Of a stretch of DNA of 64,000 nt, positions 51,527 through 61,132 are shown one piece after another. Location of the stretch: contig JABTUL010000001.1 in assembly GCA_015075425.1 (NCBI GenBank), positions 992,001-1,056,000 of the forward strand. Direction: 5' to 3'. This stretch comes from Spirochaetales bacterium (lineage in GTDB: Bacteria; Spirochaetota; Leptospiria; Leptospirales; Leptonemataceae). The notes below the pieces were generated by a model. That model saw only the letters and a program-made list of their open reading frames with translations. It did no database searches and had not been told where the DNA came from. The position numbers and the translations under genes were made by a program. Numbering within the stretch: position 1 is the stretch's first letter; every line of letters begins with the position of its first letter.

Positions 51527-53862
51527 AAGACATACTGCCGCGTTTACAGGTCCGTACCTACGACATTCTCACCCGACCCCGATCGGCAAGTTTCATCAAA
51601 AGACTGCAGGCCTACCTGCTGGGTAGCTATTTCCTCTTGCTTATGGTTGTGCTTGTATGGTCGAACATCAAAACACAACCCATTGCTCTCGATAATGAGG
51701 GTCTGGCAATCGGTATGCTTGCACCGGCCAATCTGGTAGCTTACCACGATATTGAGTTTCCTCTGCTGGATGAGTATGAGAAGGCCAGGCAGGAAGCGGG
51801 GCGCCAGGCACCCATGGTGTTCACCCGGGATTTTTCCGTACTCAAGTCCAATCGCAAGGGTGAACTTTCTGAGCTCGAAAACGAAGTGGCCCTGCAGCTT
51901 CAGGGTTTGCAGGCCTGCAGACAGGATCCCGCCCCTCAGAATTGTCTGTTCCGGATGGAACCTTTTCGCTTTCTGGCGCGAACGGATCTGGACAATCTTC
52001 TTCTCCTTGATGATCGCACCACGGGGAATCAGCTACGCCAGGTGCTGGCCATTTTATTTAGAGATTTTATTATCCTGAGCGAAGCCCCTCCGGGTGAGCA
52101 GGCCGGCAATCTGGTCAGTGTGGTCAACACGAACACAGGATCGGAAGCGGAAACGACGAATCATGCTCGCGATACCATCCTGCTGGCCGGTCAATTGCGT
52201 ACATTCGATGTGCTGCGCCGCTTTCAAGATACAGTTGCCCAGCGTCTGCCTCAGATTGCACCGGAAGTACGTTCTGCTTTGATCCGTCTTTCGATCCATT
52301 ACCTGTCACGCTATCCGGCCGTTGTCTATAATCCTGAACTTTCTGAAAAGGCGCGCGATGAGGCGATGAGCAAGGTATTGCTCAATCAATTTATTTACAG
52401 AATCAAAAGGGGAGAAACAATTCTCAAGCAAGGGGAAATCATAACCGAGCGTAAGATAACCGCGCTGGAAATGCATTCGCGTGCCGGTCTCCGTGATGCG
52501 GCGGCCCGTTCACTGACAATCCTATTGCAGCAGGGGATTTTGCTTGCTTTTTTGATCTATTTTGCTAAAAGATTCGTGGCCCGGAGGTTTGGAAATATTA
52601 CCAGCAATCTACTGGTTTTTTTCAATCTTTTGCTCTTCCTGCTTGTTCTGAGCGTCCAGATATCAATCTGGGATGATAATGCCAACGTCAATGAGGTCAC
52701 CTACTTCTTCGGCGTCTGGTTTCCCATCGCTGTATTCACCCTGCTATTTTCTATCCTGCTGGGTGAAGTGATTGCCGTACCCATGTCGATCTACCTGGCT
52801 TTGATCATCTTTACCGCCGCGCGTTTTGATGGCAATTCTTTGCTCATTGTGCTTGTGACCGGCATGCTGGGAGCCATTATGGGCTCGCGACTGAACCGGC
52901 GGTCCGACTTCATTTCCACGGCCATCATTTTAGCTGCGGTAAATGTGATCATGGTGACCGTGGCCCACTTTTTCAACAACCGGCCATTTCTGGGAACTGA
53001 CAGTCTGTTTGCCCCGGCGTATGTGAAACTGCTTCTGGCTTCCCTTTACTCCACGCTGCCCGCCGGCTTTGTCATTTTGATCCTCCCGGTGTATGAGTCT
53101 TTGTTCCATATCCCCACACGATTTCGTCTGGCTGAACTTGCCGATCCATCGCACCCCCTGCTCAAAGACCTTTTTTCCCGGGCACCTTCCACCTGGAACC
53201 ACACATTGATGGTCGCGGCCCTGAGTGAAAAAGCCTGCCAGCGGCTCAATCTCGATACGATTTTAACTCGAACCGGGGTCTACTATCACGATATTGGAAA
53301 AATGAAAAATGCTGGCTTCTTTGTGGAGAACCAGCATCTCATTCCCAAAATTGAAAATATTGATAAAAACAATCCGCATCTGGCGGCGAAAATCATTATC
53401 GATCATGTTCTGGATGGCATCACCATGGCCCGTCATGCCCGGTTGCCTGTAGAGGTAATTGATTTTATACCGGAACATCATGGAACTTCAACCATGGCTT
53501 TCTTTTATCATAAAGCCCTTGAGAAAATGAAGAGAAAGGTAAATCGCGAAGATTTTCGCTATCCCGGTCCGCGTCCACAACGCAAGGAGACAGCGATTGT
53601 CATGCTTGCCGATTCCCTGGAAGCGGCCTCGCGTTCCTTGCAGGAAGTAAATCAAGAATCTGTGGATCAGCTTATTCAGAAAATCATCAACATCAAGGTT
53701 GCTGAAAATCAACTCGATGAATGTAATTTGACGATTGGTGAATTGACGGTGATCAAAGAAGCCTTCCGGGATGTGCTGCTCAGCTCTCTGCATTCGCGTC
53801 CGCAATATCCCAGTTCGGAATCCACGTCGGCATTAGAACAAAAACGTAAACGCAAACGCTGA
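51523..53862 (+). CDS. 7TM-HD membrane phosphodiesterase (PgpH-like)
   Basis: 779 residues. There is one N-terminal membrane span (about 30-50), a large periplasmic section (about 60-330), then about seven spans (330-540), and a cytoplasmic HD domain. The metal site is in TWNHTLMVAALSE, GVYYHDIGKMKN (the HD pair) and PEHHGTSTMAFFYHK. This is the YqfF/PgpH family, which breaks down cyclic di-AMP in Listeria. Whether this bacterium uses cyclic di-AMP cannot be judged here. The gene lies between phoH and ybeY and overlaps both by one to four bases. Confidence 0.9.
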   Translation: MKDILPRLQVRTYDILTRPRSASFIKRLQAYLLGSYFLLLMVVLVWSNIKTQPIALDNEGLAIGMLAPANLVAYHDIEFPLLDEYEKARQEAGRQAPMVFTRDFSVLKSNRKGELSELENEVALQLQGLQACRQDPAPQNCLFRMEPFRFLARTDLDNLLLLDDRTTGNQLRQVLAILFRDFIILSEAPPGEQAGNLVSVVNTNTGSEAETTNHARDTILLAGQLRTFDVLRRFQDTVAQRLPQIAPEVRSALIRLSIHYLSRYPAVVYNPELSEKARDEAMSKVLLNQFIYRIKRGETILKQGEIITERKITALEMHSRAGLRDAAARSLTILLQQGILLAFLIYFAKRFVARRFGNITSNLLVFFNLLLFLLVLSVQISIWDDNANVNEVTYFFGVWFPIAVFTLLFSILLGEVIAVPMSIYLALIIFTAARFDGNSLLIVLVTGMLGAIMGSRLNRRSDFISTAIILAAVNVIMVTVAHFFNNRPFLGTDSLFAPAYVKLLLASLYSTLPAGFVILILPVYESLFHIPTRFRLAELADPSHPLLKDLFSRAPSTWNHTLMVAALSEKACQRLNLDTILTRTGVYYHDIGKMKNAGFFVENQHLIPKIENIDKNNPHLAAKIIIDHVLDGITMARHARLPVEVIDFIPEHHGTSTMAFFYHKALEKMKRKVNREDFRYPGPRPQRKETAIVMLADSLEAASRSLQEVNQESVDQLIQKIINIKVAENQLDECNLTIGELTVIKEAFRDVLLSSLHSRPQYPSSESTSALEQKRKRKR

Positions 53863-54365
53863 TGCATTCGTTTGATCTGCGCATCAGCGTGCGCCAGTTC
53901 CCATTACCGCGCAGCAGGCTACAGAATTTTCTGCGGCAGGCGCTGGCGGCACTTTCGTTCGAGCTGGGCTGGTCTTTTGAGCTGGCTCTTTCCTGCTGGA
54001 TCTGTGGAGATGCGGCCATGCGCCGGCTCAATCGCCAGTATCGGGGGCTGGACCGGCCCACGGATGTTTTGAGCTTCCCGCAGCAGGAGCTGTACAACGG
54101 GCGTTTTGTCCCGTCCAGGAAGAAACCCCCGGAAGTCCCGTTACTCCTCGGGGATCTTGTGATCGATTGGCCCTGCGCTGTCCGGCAGGCCTGGAGGTAT
54201 GGAGTTACCTCTGCCGAAGAACTCGAGCGCCTGATTGTGCATGGCACGGTGCATCTGGCCGGGTTTGATCATGAACGTTCTGTCCAGGAAGAGGCTGTCA
54301 TGGAAAAATGGGAAAAAAGAGTGCTTTACCGGTTAAAGAAAGAGGGATTCCGTCTCCGAAAGTAG
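53862..54365 (+). CDS. ybeY: Endoribonuclease YbeY (16S rRNA maturation)
   Basis: 167 residues, starting at the last base of the previous stop (TGATG). The zinc site IVHGTVHLAGFDHE has the three His of the H-x3-H-x5-H signature. LNRQYRGLDRPTDVLSFPQQ is the second family motif. YbeY matures and controls the quality of 16S rRNA. The next gene begins 30 bases later with its own ribosome site. Confidence 0.92.
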   Translation: MHSFDLRISVRQFPLPRSRLQNFLRQALAALSFELGWSFELALSCWICGDAAMRRLNRQYRGLDRPTDVLSFPQQELYNGRFVPSRKKPPEVPLLLGDLVIDWPCAVRQAWRYGVTSAEELERLIVHGTVHLAGFDHERSVQEEAVMEKWEKRVLYRLKKEGFRLRK

Positions 54366-54395
54366 AAAAACAAAAATACACAAAGAAGAAGCACG

Positions 54396-55211
54396 ATGAC
54401 GATCCGCAAGATTTCCTTCATTTTGATTTTTACCACCCTGCCTGCTTTCGCCCAGCAGGATGAAGTGAATATTGTAGAACGCGAGGCCACGGAACAGGCC
54501 CGCAAAACCGGCTTTGGCGATCTGGAAGTGGACAATCTGCATGGAGCAATCGGTGAAAAGGTGCATCAGTTGCTCGAACTCGGGGGGCTGGTCGAAGGCA
54601 CCGGAGACTATGATGAACTGATTTTTCAGGCCCGCAGCCGGCCCTTCATCAAAGGTGTGGATGCGGAAGGAAAGTCGTTCTTACGTATTACGTTAAATGA
54701 AGGCTTTTCTTACAGCACAGAGGTTTTCCCGCGTCCCTTTATTGCGCGGGCCCATTGCTACATTTATCCCGGAACAGAAAAAAACAAGGTCGATCGTTTG
54801 CTATTTCAGTTTTACCGCATCAACTATTCCGGCACCGTTTATCAACGCGAACTCCGTCGCTTCATTCATCCCAATCCCGTGGACCAGGCCCAGGCGCGCT
54901 CGAAGCCGCTGGGAGCGGAACTCCAGCTTCTGGACAATAGCGATCTAACCCTTGAAAGCTATCAGGAACCCTCATCTGTCGCACCCGCCTGGGAAGGAAA
55001 AGATGGCGTACCCGTTACCACTCTTGAGATCAAGCCGATTGCCAGCGCCGTGCTCAATGACAGGGAAAAGCCGATCGTTTACGATAAGCAGGTGCGCATT
55101 TTGAACCGCTACAAGACGCTCCTGCGCCGCATTGACCGCGAGCTGTACAAAATGATCCGGGTGCGTCAGCTCGAGCGCAATATAGAGATTGAACGGATCA
55201 TGGATTTTTAG
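54396..55211 (+). CDS. Hypothetical exported protein
   Basis: 271 residues. The signal peptide (residues 1-19) ends in PAFA before QQDE. No lipobox. The mature part has an N-terminal helical section (VEREATEQARKTGFGD) and beta-rich sequence, and ends in a basic helical tail (about 230-271) with many Arg. I do not recognise a family. It follows ybeY closely but with a new ribosome site; envelope or periplasmic location is inferred from the signal peptide. Confidence 0.55.
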   Translation: MTIRKISFILIFTTLPAFAQQDEVNIVEREATEQARKTGFGDLEVDNLHGAIGEKVHQLLELGGLVEGTGDYDELIFQARSRPFIKGVDAEGKSFLRITLNEGFSYSTEVFPRPFIARAHCYIYPGTEKNKVDRLLFQFYRINYSGTVYQRELRRFIHPNPVDQAQARSKPLGAELQLLDNSDLTLESYQEPSSVAPAWEGKDGVPVTTLEIKPIASAVLNDREKPIVYDKQVRILNRYKTLLRRIDRELYKMIRVRQLERNIEIERIMDF

Positions 55212-55270
55212 GAAGGAACTGTTAGCTTTTCTTTTATTGCCTTCCGGGCCCCGGTCACAGGTGTGTTTCT

Positions 55271-57097
55271 GTGCCCCTTTCCTGGCGGATTCCGCCCTTC
55301 CTGCGCGAATGGTTGTACTGGCTTGAGATAGCCTTCACTGCTGTGGCCTACGTGGCCGGAGCGCAGGTGGGTTTCTTTCTCGCATTTTTACATTCTCAGG
55401 TATCTCCGGTCTGGCCACCGGAGGGCATTTCCCTGGCGCTCGTTCTTTTGCGCGGGTACCGGATTCTACCGGGAGTTTTTCTGGGAGCATTTATTGCGAA
55501 TTTTTTGCACAATCCCCATTTGCCCACGGCGCTGCTCATTGGTGCGGGCAACACAACGAGTGTTCTCTGGGCTGCTTATTTTTCGCGGCGCAGCGGGAAT
55601 GCCGGGAGCCCCTTTTCGACAGTTCGCCGTGTACTCCATTTCCTGACCGTAGGCAGTATGCCCGGTGCTTTGATCAGCGCCGCTCTGGGAGTGACATCCC
55701 TTTATATCTATGGCTTTGTTCCGGATGTGGCCTACTGGAACGTGCTGCTCACCTGGTGGACAGGAGAGATGCAGGGCCTGATTATCGTTGCTCCATTCAT
55801 CTACACATGGTCTCAAAGGCCGCGGATAGCGCTCGCCGGCTGGCGTTCTCTCGAAGCCCTGTTTCTGACCGCCCTGCTTGTTCTGGTGAGTATTCTTGTT
55901 TTTCAGACAAAATTTCATTTAACCTACGTTCCGATTCCACTTATCGTCTGGGCTATCTTTCGATTCCGCCTGCACGGAGCCGTGACCGCAATCAGTATTG
56001 TTTCTTTTACATCAATATACTTTACCATTAACCATCGCGGGCCTTTTGCCATCATGGATGGTGTGCAGCTTTCTCTCAACAGCTCGTTACTGCTTCTCGA
56101 ACTTTACATTGGTGCTTTGACTGTCATGACCATGCTTCTCGCGGCCACCATTGCTGAACGGGAGGAATTTTTGAAGAGCCAGCAGGCCTACGCCCAGGAT
56201 CTGGCCCGCGAGCGCAATACCTTTCGTCGTTTTGTTCCCGGTCAGTTTCTGGAGATACTGGGCAAGAAAACGGCACACGAAATCGATCTGGGCGATTCCA
56301 TTTTTAAAAAGATGACTGTACTCTTTTCCGATATGCGATCCTTTAGCCGCATTTCTGAATTGCTCACGCCTCACCAGAACATAGAGTTGATCAATTCTTA
56401 TCTATCCCTCATGGAACCGGCAATCAACAGGCAACATGGATTTGTGGATAAATTCATAGGTGATGCCATAATGGCACTGTTTGACGACGCGGCTCATAAG
56501 GAAGGCGGAAAAGGTAGCGCTGATCTATCTGTCGCCGCAGCCCTGGAAATGCGTCAGGAACTGGCCATCTTTAATGAAGTGCGCAGACGCAAGAATTTCC
56601 TGCCGATTGACGTGGGTATTGGTATAAGCACCGGACCGCTGGTGCTGGGAACCGTCGGGAGTACCAATAGACTCGATACTACGGTCATTGGAGATACGGT
56701 GAATCTGGCCGCGAGAATTGAAAGTCTGACTGCTCACTACAATCTGCCCGTGCTCATTTCCGGTGAAACGGCAGCCGAGTTGCGGGAATTTCGTGATATC
56801 CGGCGTATTGATCGAGTGGCTGTTCGTGGCCGACTGGCCCCCGTCGATATTTTTGAAGCGCTGGGAGGGGATGAGCCAGAAGTCACTGCGGCCAAAATCG
56901 AGAACGGAAAATGGTTTGGCGAAGCGTTTGAGCTGTACCTGGCCCGCAATTTTGAGGATGCCCGCAAAATTCTGGAGCAAACACGCATCCGCTATGAAGA
57001 GGGCTTTATTTTGCTTTTTCTGGCCCGCATAGAGTATTTCCTCCAGAAAGCGCCTCCGGACAATTGGGATGGCACGGAAAAGCTCGGCTGGAAGTGA
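55271..57097 (+). CDS. MASE1 membrane domain with adenylate/guanylate cyclase
   Basis: 608 residues from a GTG at 55271. Residues 1-300 hold about eight membrane spans of the MASE1 sensor type (FLHSQVSPVWPPEGISLAL and LPGVFLGAFIANFLH). After a helical linker, residues 350-530 form a class III cyclase: TVLFSDMRSFSRISELL and DKFIGDAIMALFDD supply the two metal-binding Asp, and VIGDTVNLAARIESL is near the end. The catalytic centre looks complete. Which nucleotide it uses is not clear. The signal sensed by MASE1 domains is unknown. Confidence 0.85.
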   Translation: MPLSWRIPPFLREWLYWLEIAFTAVAYVAGAQVGFFLAFLHSQVSPVWPPEGISLALVLLRGYRILPGVFLGAFIANFLHNPHLPTALLIGAGNTTSVLWAAYFSRRSGNAGSPFSTVRRVLHFLTVGSMPGALISAALGVTSLYIYGFVPDVAYWNVLLTWWTGEMQGLIIVAPFIYTWSQRPRIALAGWRSLEALFLTALLVLVSILVFQTKFHLTYVPIPLIVWAIFRFRLHGAVTAISIVSFTSIYFTINHRGPFAIMDGVQLSLNSSLLLLELYIGALTVMTMLLAATIAEREEFLKSQQAYAQDLARERNTFRRFVPGQFLEILGKKTAHEIDLGDSIFKKMTVLFSDMRSFSRISELLTPHQNIELINSYLSLMEPAINRQHGFVDKFIGDAIMALFDDAAHKEGGKGSADLSVAAALEMRQELAIFNEVRRRKNFLPIDVGIGISTGPLVLGTVGSTNRLDTTVIGDTVNLAARIESLTAHYNLPVLISGETAAELREFRDIRRIDRVAVRGRLAPVDIFEALGGDEPEVTAAKIENGKWFGEAFELYLARNFEDARKILEQTRIRYEEGFILLFLARIEYFLQKAPPDNWDGTEKLGWK

Positions 57098-57153
57098 TCG
57101 GCCCCAAAAAACGGTAGCAAATCGTGCTCCCTTCAGGCACCGTGTCTTCTGGA

Positions 57154-57182
57154 TTGACATGATCGGCCTTTGCCTGAGTCTG
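57154..57182 (+). promoter_or_regulatory. Candidate promoter of the rpsF operon
   Basis: TTGACA at 57154-57159 is a perfect -35 box. The region at the right distance for a -10 (GAGTCT, 57177-57182) is poor. It lies in the 115-base gap before rpsF, which also contains CAGGAATAAACC as ribosome site. Confidence 0.3.
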
Positions 57183-57212
57183 CCTCCTTTGAGTATTTTT
57201 CAGGAATAAACC

Positions 57213-57506
57213 ATGGCCAAAAAGACAAAGAAATACGAGTTGATTGCCATTATGCGCAACACAGAAGCTGCCCATTTTGATCGGGATCGCGAGCTGCTAA
57301 CCGGGATTCTTAAAAAGAATGGCGTTAACGTGCAGAAGGAGACGGATCGCGGTGTTCGTAGCCTTCATGCAGAGATTGACCATCAGATGCAGGGACATTT
57401 CCTCATCATCAGTTGTGAAATGGACAGGGAAGCTATTGCGGCAATGGAGCATGAGCTCAAGATACACAGCGACGTATTGCGTTTCATGCTCAAAAGAGCA
57501 GCCTGA
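57213..57506 (+). CDS. rpsF: 30S ribosomal protein S6
   Basis: 97 residues. The start KKYELIAIMRN and the end KIHSDVLRFMLKRAA fit bS6, which lies on the platform of the small subunit and pairs with S18. An AGGA ribosome site precedes the ATG. Its last base is the first base of ssb (TGATG). Size and order (rpsF-ssb-...-rplI-dnaB) match the common bacterial operon, except that rpsR is missing from it. Confidence 0.93.
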   Translation: MAKKTKKYELIAIMRNTEAAHFDRDRELLTGILKKNGVNVQKETDRGVRSLHAEIDHQMQGHFLIISCEMDREAIAAMEHELKIHSDVLRFMLKRAA

Positions 57507-57940
57507 TGGCCAGTGACCTGAACAAAGTGATGCTCGTGGGTCGGATGACACGCGATCCCGAGCTCAAGCATACCGGGAATGGTGGGGCTTACGTGCGCTT
57601 TGGTCTGGCAAATAATCGCAACTATACAGCCGGCGGGGAAAGAAAGGAAGAGGTTTCATTTTTTAACTGTGTTGCCTGGGGCCGGCAGGCTGAGATCATT
57701 CATCAGTACTGTAAAAAGGGAAAGCAGGTCGCCATAGAGGGCAGACTGCAGCAGCGTAGCTGGCAATCCCAGGACGGGCAGAAGCAAAACTCTGTAGACA
57801 TTGTGGTGAGTTTTTTGCAGATGCTGGGATCCGCTCAGGGTGGCAGCCGGGATTTCTCGGAAGCCTCCTCTGAAGCACCGCCCATGGATGACTATTCAGA
57901 TGTTCATGGTAACATGGAAAACGACGATATACCATTTTAA
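57506..57940 (+). CDS. ssb: Single-stranded DNA-binding protein
   Basis: 144 residues. The OB-fold starts with NKVMLVGRMTRDPELKHTGN, and FFNCVAWGRQAEIIHQYCKKG is the middle of the domain. The C-terminal tail ends in MENDDIPF, the acidic D-D-I-P-F tip that recruits repair and replication proteins. It overlaps rpsF by one base. The gap to rplI is only 41 bases, with a GCCGG-CATTT-CCGGC hairpin but no room for rpsR. Confidence 0.95.
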   Translation: MASDLNKVMLVGRMTRDPELKHTGNGGAYVRFGLANNRNYTAGGERKEEVSFFNCVAWGRQAEIIHQYCKKGKQVAIEGRLQQRSWQSQDGQKQNSVDIVVSFLQMLGSAQGGSRDFSEASSEAPPMDDYSDVHGNMENDDIPF

Positions 57941-57981
57941 GCCGGCATTTCCGGCACGACTAAAGAGTTTGAGGGATTTGT

Positions 57982-58461
57982 ATGAAAGTAATTTTACAAA
58001 AAGATGTGCAGAGTCTGGGTGATGCCGGAGACATCAAGGAAGTCGCGGCCGGCTATGCGCGCAATTACCTGATACCGCGTAAGCTTGCAGTTCTGGCTGA
58101 AGCCGGGTCCACCAGAGCGGCCCTGCATTTGAAGAAGCTGGCGGAGATCAAGCGCTCCAAGCGTGTGCAGGAAATGCAGCAGGTTGCATCAGAACTTAAG
58201 TCGCTGGGAGAAATCACCATTGCCATGCGCGTGGGCGCTGACCGTAAGCTCTTTGGTTCGGTGACGCCGCATTTGATCGCTCAGGCGCTGGGAGAGAAGG
58301 GCTTTACCCTGGACAAGCGCAAAGTGGAAATCTCAGAGCCCATTAAATCTCTGGGAGTCAGCAATGTCAAAGTGAAACTGGCAGAAGGCAATACTGTACC
58401 TCTGGCCGTCAAAGTTGTGCCTGCTGGAGAAGAAGAAAACGTAGAAGCCGCCGCAGGATAA
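57982..58461 (+). CDS. rplI: 50S ribosomal protein L9
   Basis: 159 residues. The start MKVILQKDVQSLGDAGDIKEV and YARNYLIPRKLAV are the bL9 signature, followed by a long helix and the C-terminal domain with LFGSVTPHLIAQAL. The C-terminus has a short acidic, Ala-rich extension (EEEENVEAAAG in part). A GAGGGATTTGT ribosome site precedes the start. dnaB follows 4 bases later. Confidence 0.95.
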   Translation: MKVILQKDVQSLGDAGDIKEVAAGYARNYLIPRKLAVLAEAGSTRAALHLKKLAEIKRSKRVQEMQQVASELKSLGEITIAMRVGADRKLFGSVTPHLIAQALGEKGFTLDKRKVEISEPIKSLGVSNVKVKLAEGNTVPLAVKVVPAGEEENVEAAAG

Positions 58462-58465
58462 GTTT

Positions 58466-59821
58466 ATGACCGGCGTTCCGCACGACGCTGAATCGGAGCG
58501 CCAGCTACTGGGCGCTCTGCTTTTGCGGCCGGACCTGATGCTTCAGGTCGAGCCGGTAATTAAGAAAAAAGATCTTTATCTGGAATCGCATCGATTGATT
58601 TACGATGCCGTTTCAGAGCTGTACCACCAGAGAAATGAAGATCTGGATGCTTTGCAGGTCATCCAGTTTCTATCTGACAAATCACTTATTGAACAGGCCG
58701 GTGGGTCTGCCTATGTGATGAAACTCGTGGAAGATGTGATGGCTCCGGGTAGTGCGCTCATTCAGGCCCGTCGCCTGCGCAGCATTTCCGTTCGCCGTGA
58801 CCTGATGCTCCTTGCCGAGCAGATTGCCAGTGACGCTGCCCATCCCCAGGAAGACGAATCTGAATTCTTAAAAGGAGTTGAAGATAAAGTTTTAAGCATT
58901 ACCAATGCCAATCTTTCTCATGGTCTTTTGCAGGCCCGTGAATTTCACGACGAATTCATTGAACACATTAAACATCTGGAGGCGGCCCGCGGAGGGCTGA
59001 CCGGAACGGCCACACATTTCACCGAATTCGATCAACTCACTTCCGGCTTAAAAGGCGGACAATTGCTCATCCTTGCTGCCCGGCCATCGCAGGGAAAAAC
59101 CACTCTGGCCATGAATATTGCCGCCAATATCGCCCTGCGCGAACAAAAGCCCGTGGTCGTTTTTTCTCTGGAAATGAGTCGGATTGAACTCATGATGCGA
59201 CTGGTTTGCGCGGAGGCACGTTTTGGCCAGAGCGATCTACAGCGCGGGCACTTCGGGACCCGCATGGACTATCTTGCGGCCACGATCGAAAATCTATTCC
59301 GCTCCCCGATCTATATCGATGACAGTGGCGTGGTTGATATCTGGGATTGCCGGGCACGGACGCGCAAGCTGGCCCTCGAGCTGGCTCAAAAGGGGCAGTC
59401 CATTGGTTTGATTGTCGTGGATTATTTGCAACTCATGAGTGACCCGCAGTCCCGCGCTCAGGGTCGGCAGCACGAAGTTGCCACCATATCGCGCAACTTA
59501 AAGCAACTGGCACGTATGGTGGACGCTCCGGTCATCGCTGTGAGTCAGATGAATCGCTCCGTTGAGCAACGGCGTGGTGAGTCCGCCAGACCCATGCTTT
59601 CTGATTTGCGTGAGTCGGGAGCCATTGAACAGGATGCGGACATTGTGATGTTTATCCATCATGACAAGTTTGACCCGGAAGATAGCTCCCCGGAAGCTCT
59701 GGAAAAAAGAGGCACGGCTGAGATTATCATCGCCAAACACCGCAATGGTCCAACGGATTCTTTTCGGCTGGCTTATACGCCGCAGATCAATCGTTTTGAT
59801 AATCGCCCGGGGATGGAATGA
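58466..59821 (+). CDS. dnaB: Replicative DNA helicase DnaB
   Basis: 451 residues. The N-terminal domain (PHDAESERQLLGALLLRPDL) is that of DnaB, and the RecA-like motor has Walker A AARPSQGKTTLAMNIAANIA, VVFSLEMSRIELMMRLVC, and Walker B IGLIVVDYLQLMS. It ends with MSDLRESGAIEQDADIVMFI (LSDLRES here) and AKHRNGPTDSFRL. The enzyme unwinds DNA at the fork. No intein or insert is present. It overlaps the CoA-transferase gene by four bases. Confidence 0.95.
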   Translation: MTGVPHDAESERQLLGALLLRPDLMLQVEPVIKKKDLYLESHRLIYDAVSELYHQRNEDLDALQVIQFLSDKSLIEQAGGSAYVMKLVEDVMAPGSALIQARRLRSISVRRDLMLLAEQIASDAAHPQEDESEFLKGVEDKVLSITNANLSHGLLQAREFHDEFIEHIKHLEAARGGLTGTATHFTEFDQLTSGLKGGQLLILAARPSQGKTTLAMNIAANIALREQKPVVVFSLEMSRIELMMRLVCAEARFGQSDLQRGHFGTRMDYLAATIENLFRSPIYIDDSGVVDIWDCRARTRKLALELAQKGQSIGLIVVDYLQLMSDPQSRAQGRQHEVATISRNLKQLARMVDAPVIAVSQMNRSVEQRRGESARPMLSDLRESGAIEQDADIVMFIHHDKFDPEDSSPEALEKRGTAEIIIAKHRNGPTDSFRLAYTPQINRFDNRPGME

Positions 59822-61104
59822 ACTACCAGAAGGAAGCCGTCTCCTGTGACGAGGCAGTAAGCACGATCAAAAGTGGCGACCGGATTTTTGTTCATGGTGC
59901 TGCGGCCGTGCCAACGGAATTGCTTCAGGCACTTTCCCGGCGAACTGACCTGGAGCGGATTACTCTTTACCATTTGCATACGGCGGGTCCCTGGCCTTTC
60001 GACACGCCAGAATTACAGAAGCGGTTCTTCTCCGTGTCTTTTTTCACCGGTGAGCCTTTGCGCAAACCTATTGAGCAGGGTCATGCAGACTTCATGCCCA
60101 TTTTTCTTGCCGATATTCCCGGACTTTTCTTCAGTGGGGCCATCCAGCTGGACGCTGTCTTTCTGCAACTTTCGCCGCCGGATCGCCACGGCAATTGTTC
60201 CCTGGGAACATCTGTGGACGCGGCGCTGGCAGCTGCGATGACCGCGCGCAAGGTCATCGCCCAGATCAACAGGCAGTTTCCACGAACGCTCGGTCATAGT
60301 ACTGTTCCCTTCAGTAAATTGCAGGCCTTTAGCGCTATCGACCGGTCCATCTATGAGCATCCACCGGCCGCTGAATCTGAGGTAACTTCCCGGATTGGTG
60401 AAATCGTGGCGGCTCTGGTAAACGATGGGTCAACCCTGCAGATGGGCATTGGCGCCATCCCGGACGCAGTCCTCCGGCGTCTGGGAAACAAGAACCACCT
60501 GGGCATTCATACAGAAATGTTTTCCGACGGCGTAATTGATCTGGTGGAATCAGGCGTAATAACAAACCAAAAGAAAAAGGTTCATGCAGGTCGCCTGGTT
60601 ACTTCTTTTGTGGCCGGGACAGAGCGACTTTACAATTTTGTGGATGATAATCCGCTGATAGAATTCCATCCCTGTGACCGTACCAATGACACGGCCCTCA
60701 TTCGCAAGAACCCGGCCGTTGTCGCAATCAATTCCGCTCTGGCCGTGGATCTGACCGGGCAAATCTGCGCTGACTCCAGGGGCTACCAGATCTATTCTGG
60801 CATTGGCGGCCAGATGGATTTCATTCGGGGCGCAGCCCTGTCTCCTGGCGGCAAGGCCATTATTGCCCTGCCATCAACAGCCGCGGGCGGCAAGGTCTCA
60901 CGCATCACCTGCGCCCTGAAAGAAGGTAGCGGGGTGGTGACCACGCGCGGGCATGTGCACTACGTGGTTACAGAATACGGAGCGGTCAACCTGCATGGGA
61001 AAACCCTCCGCGAACGCGGCGAAGCTTTGATAAGCATAGCCCATCCAGATGTGCGCCAGGAGTTGACTCGTGAACTCTGCGCCGTACGCCATTACGTAAT
61101 GTAA
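59818..61104 (+). CDS. Acetyl-CoA hydrolase/transferase family CoA-transferase
   Basis: 428 residues overlapping the dnaB stop (ATGA). The N-terminal half has SGDRIFVHGAAAVPTELLQA and LSPPDRHGNCSLGTSVDAAL; the C-terminal half has LQMGIGAIPDAVLRRL and GIHTEMFSDGVIDLVE, where the Glu is the residue that forms the CoA thioester. The layout fits 4-hydroxybutyrate or acetate CoA-transferases. Substrate choice is open; it could feed the acyl-CoA enzymes encoded elsewhere in the window. Confidence 0.85.
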   Translation: MNYQKEAVSCDEAVSTIKSGDRIFVHGAAAVPTELLQALSRRTDLERITLYHLHTAGPWPFDTPELQKRFFSVSFFTGEPLRKPIEQGHADFMPIFLADIPGLFFSGAIQLDAVFLQLSPPDRHGNCSLGTSVDAALAAAMTARKVIAQINRQFPRTLGHSTVPFSKLQAFSAIDRSIYEHPPAAESEVTSRIGEIVAALVNDGSTLQMGIGAIPDAVLRRLGNKNHLGIHTEMFSDGVIDLVESGVITNQKKKVHAGRLVTSFVAGTERLYNFVDDNPLIEFHPCDRTNDTALIRKNPAVVAINSALAVDLTGQICADSRGYQIYSGIGGQMDFIRGAALSPGGKAIIALPSTAAGGKVSRITCALKEGSGVVTTRGHVHYVVTEYGAVNLHGKTLRERGEALISIAHPDVRQELTRELCAVRHYVM

Positions 61105-61132
61105 AGTATTACGCCCAGCCTGGCATGCCCTT

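Noticed and set aside
57943-57957. Hairpin GCCGG-CATTT-CCGGC as a terminator after ssb
   Set aside because: Short stem, no T run, and rplI follows at once as an operon member.
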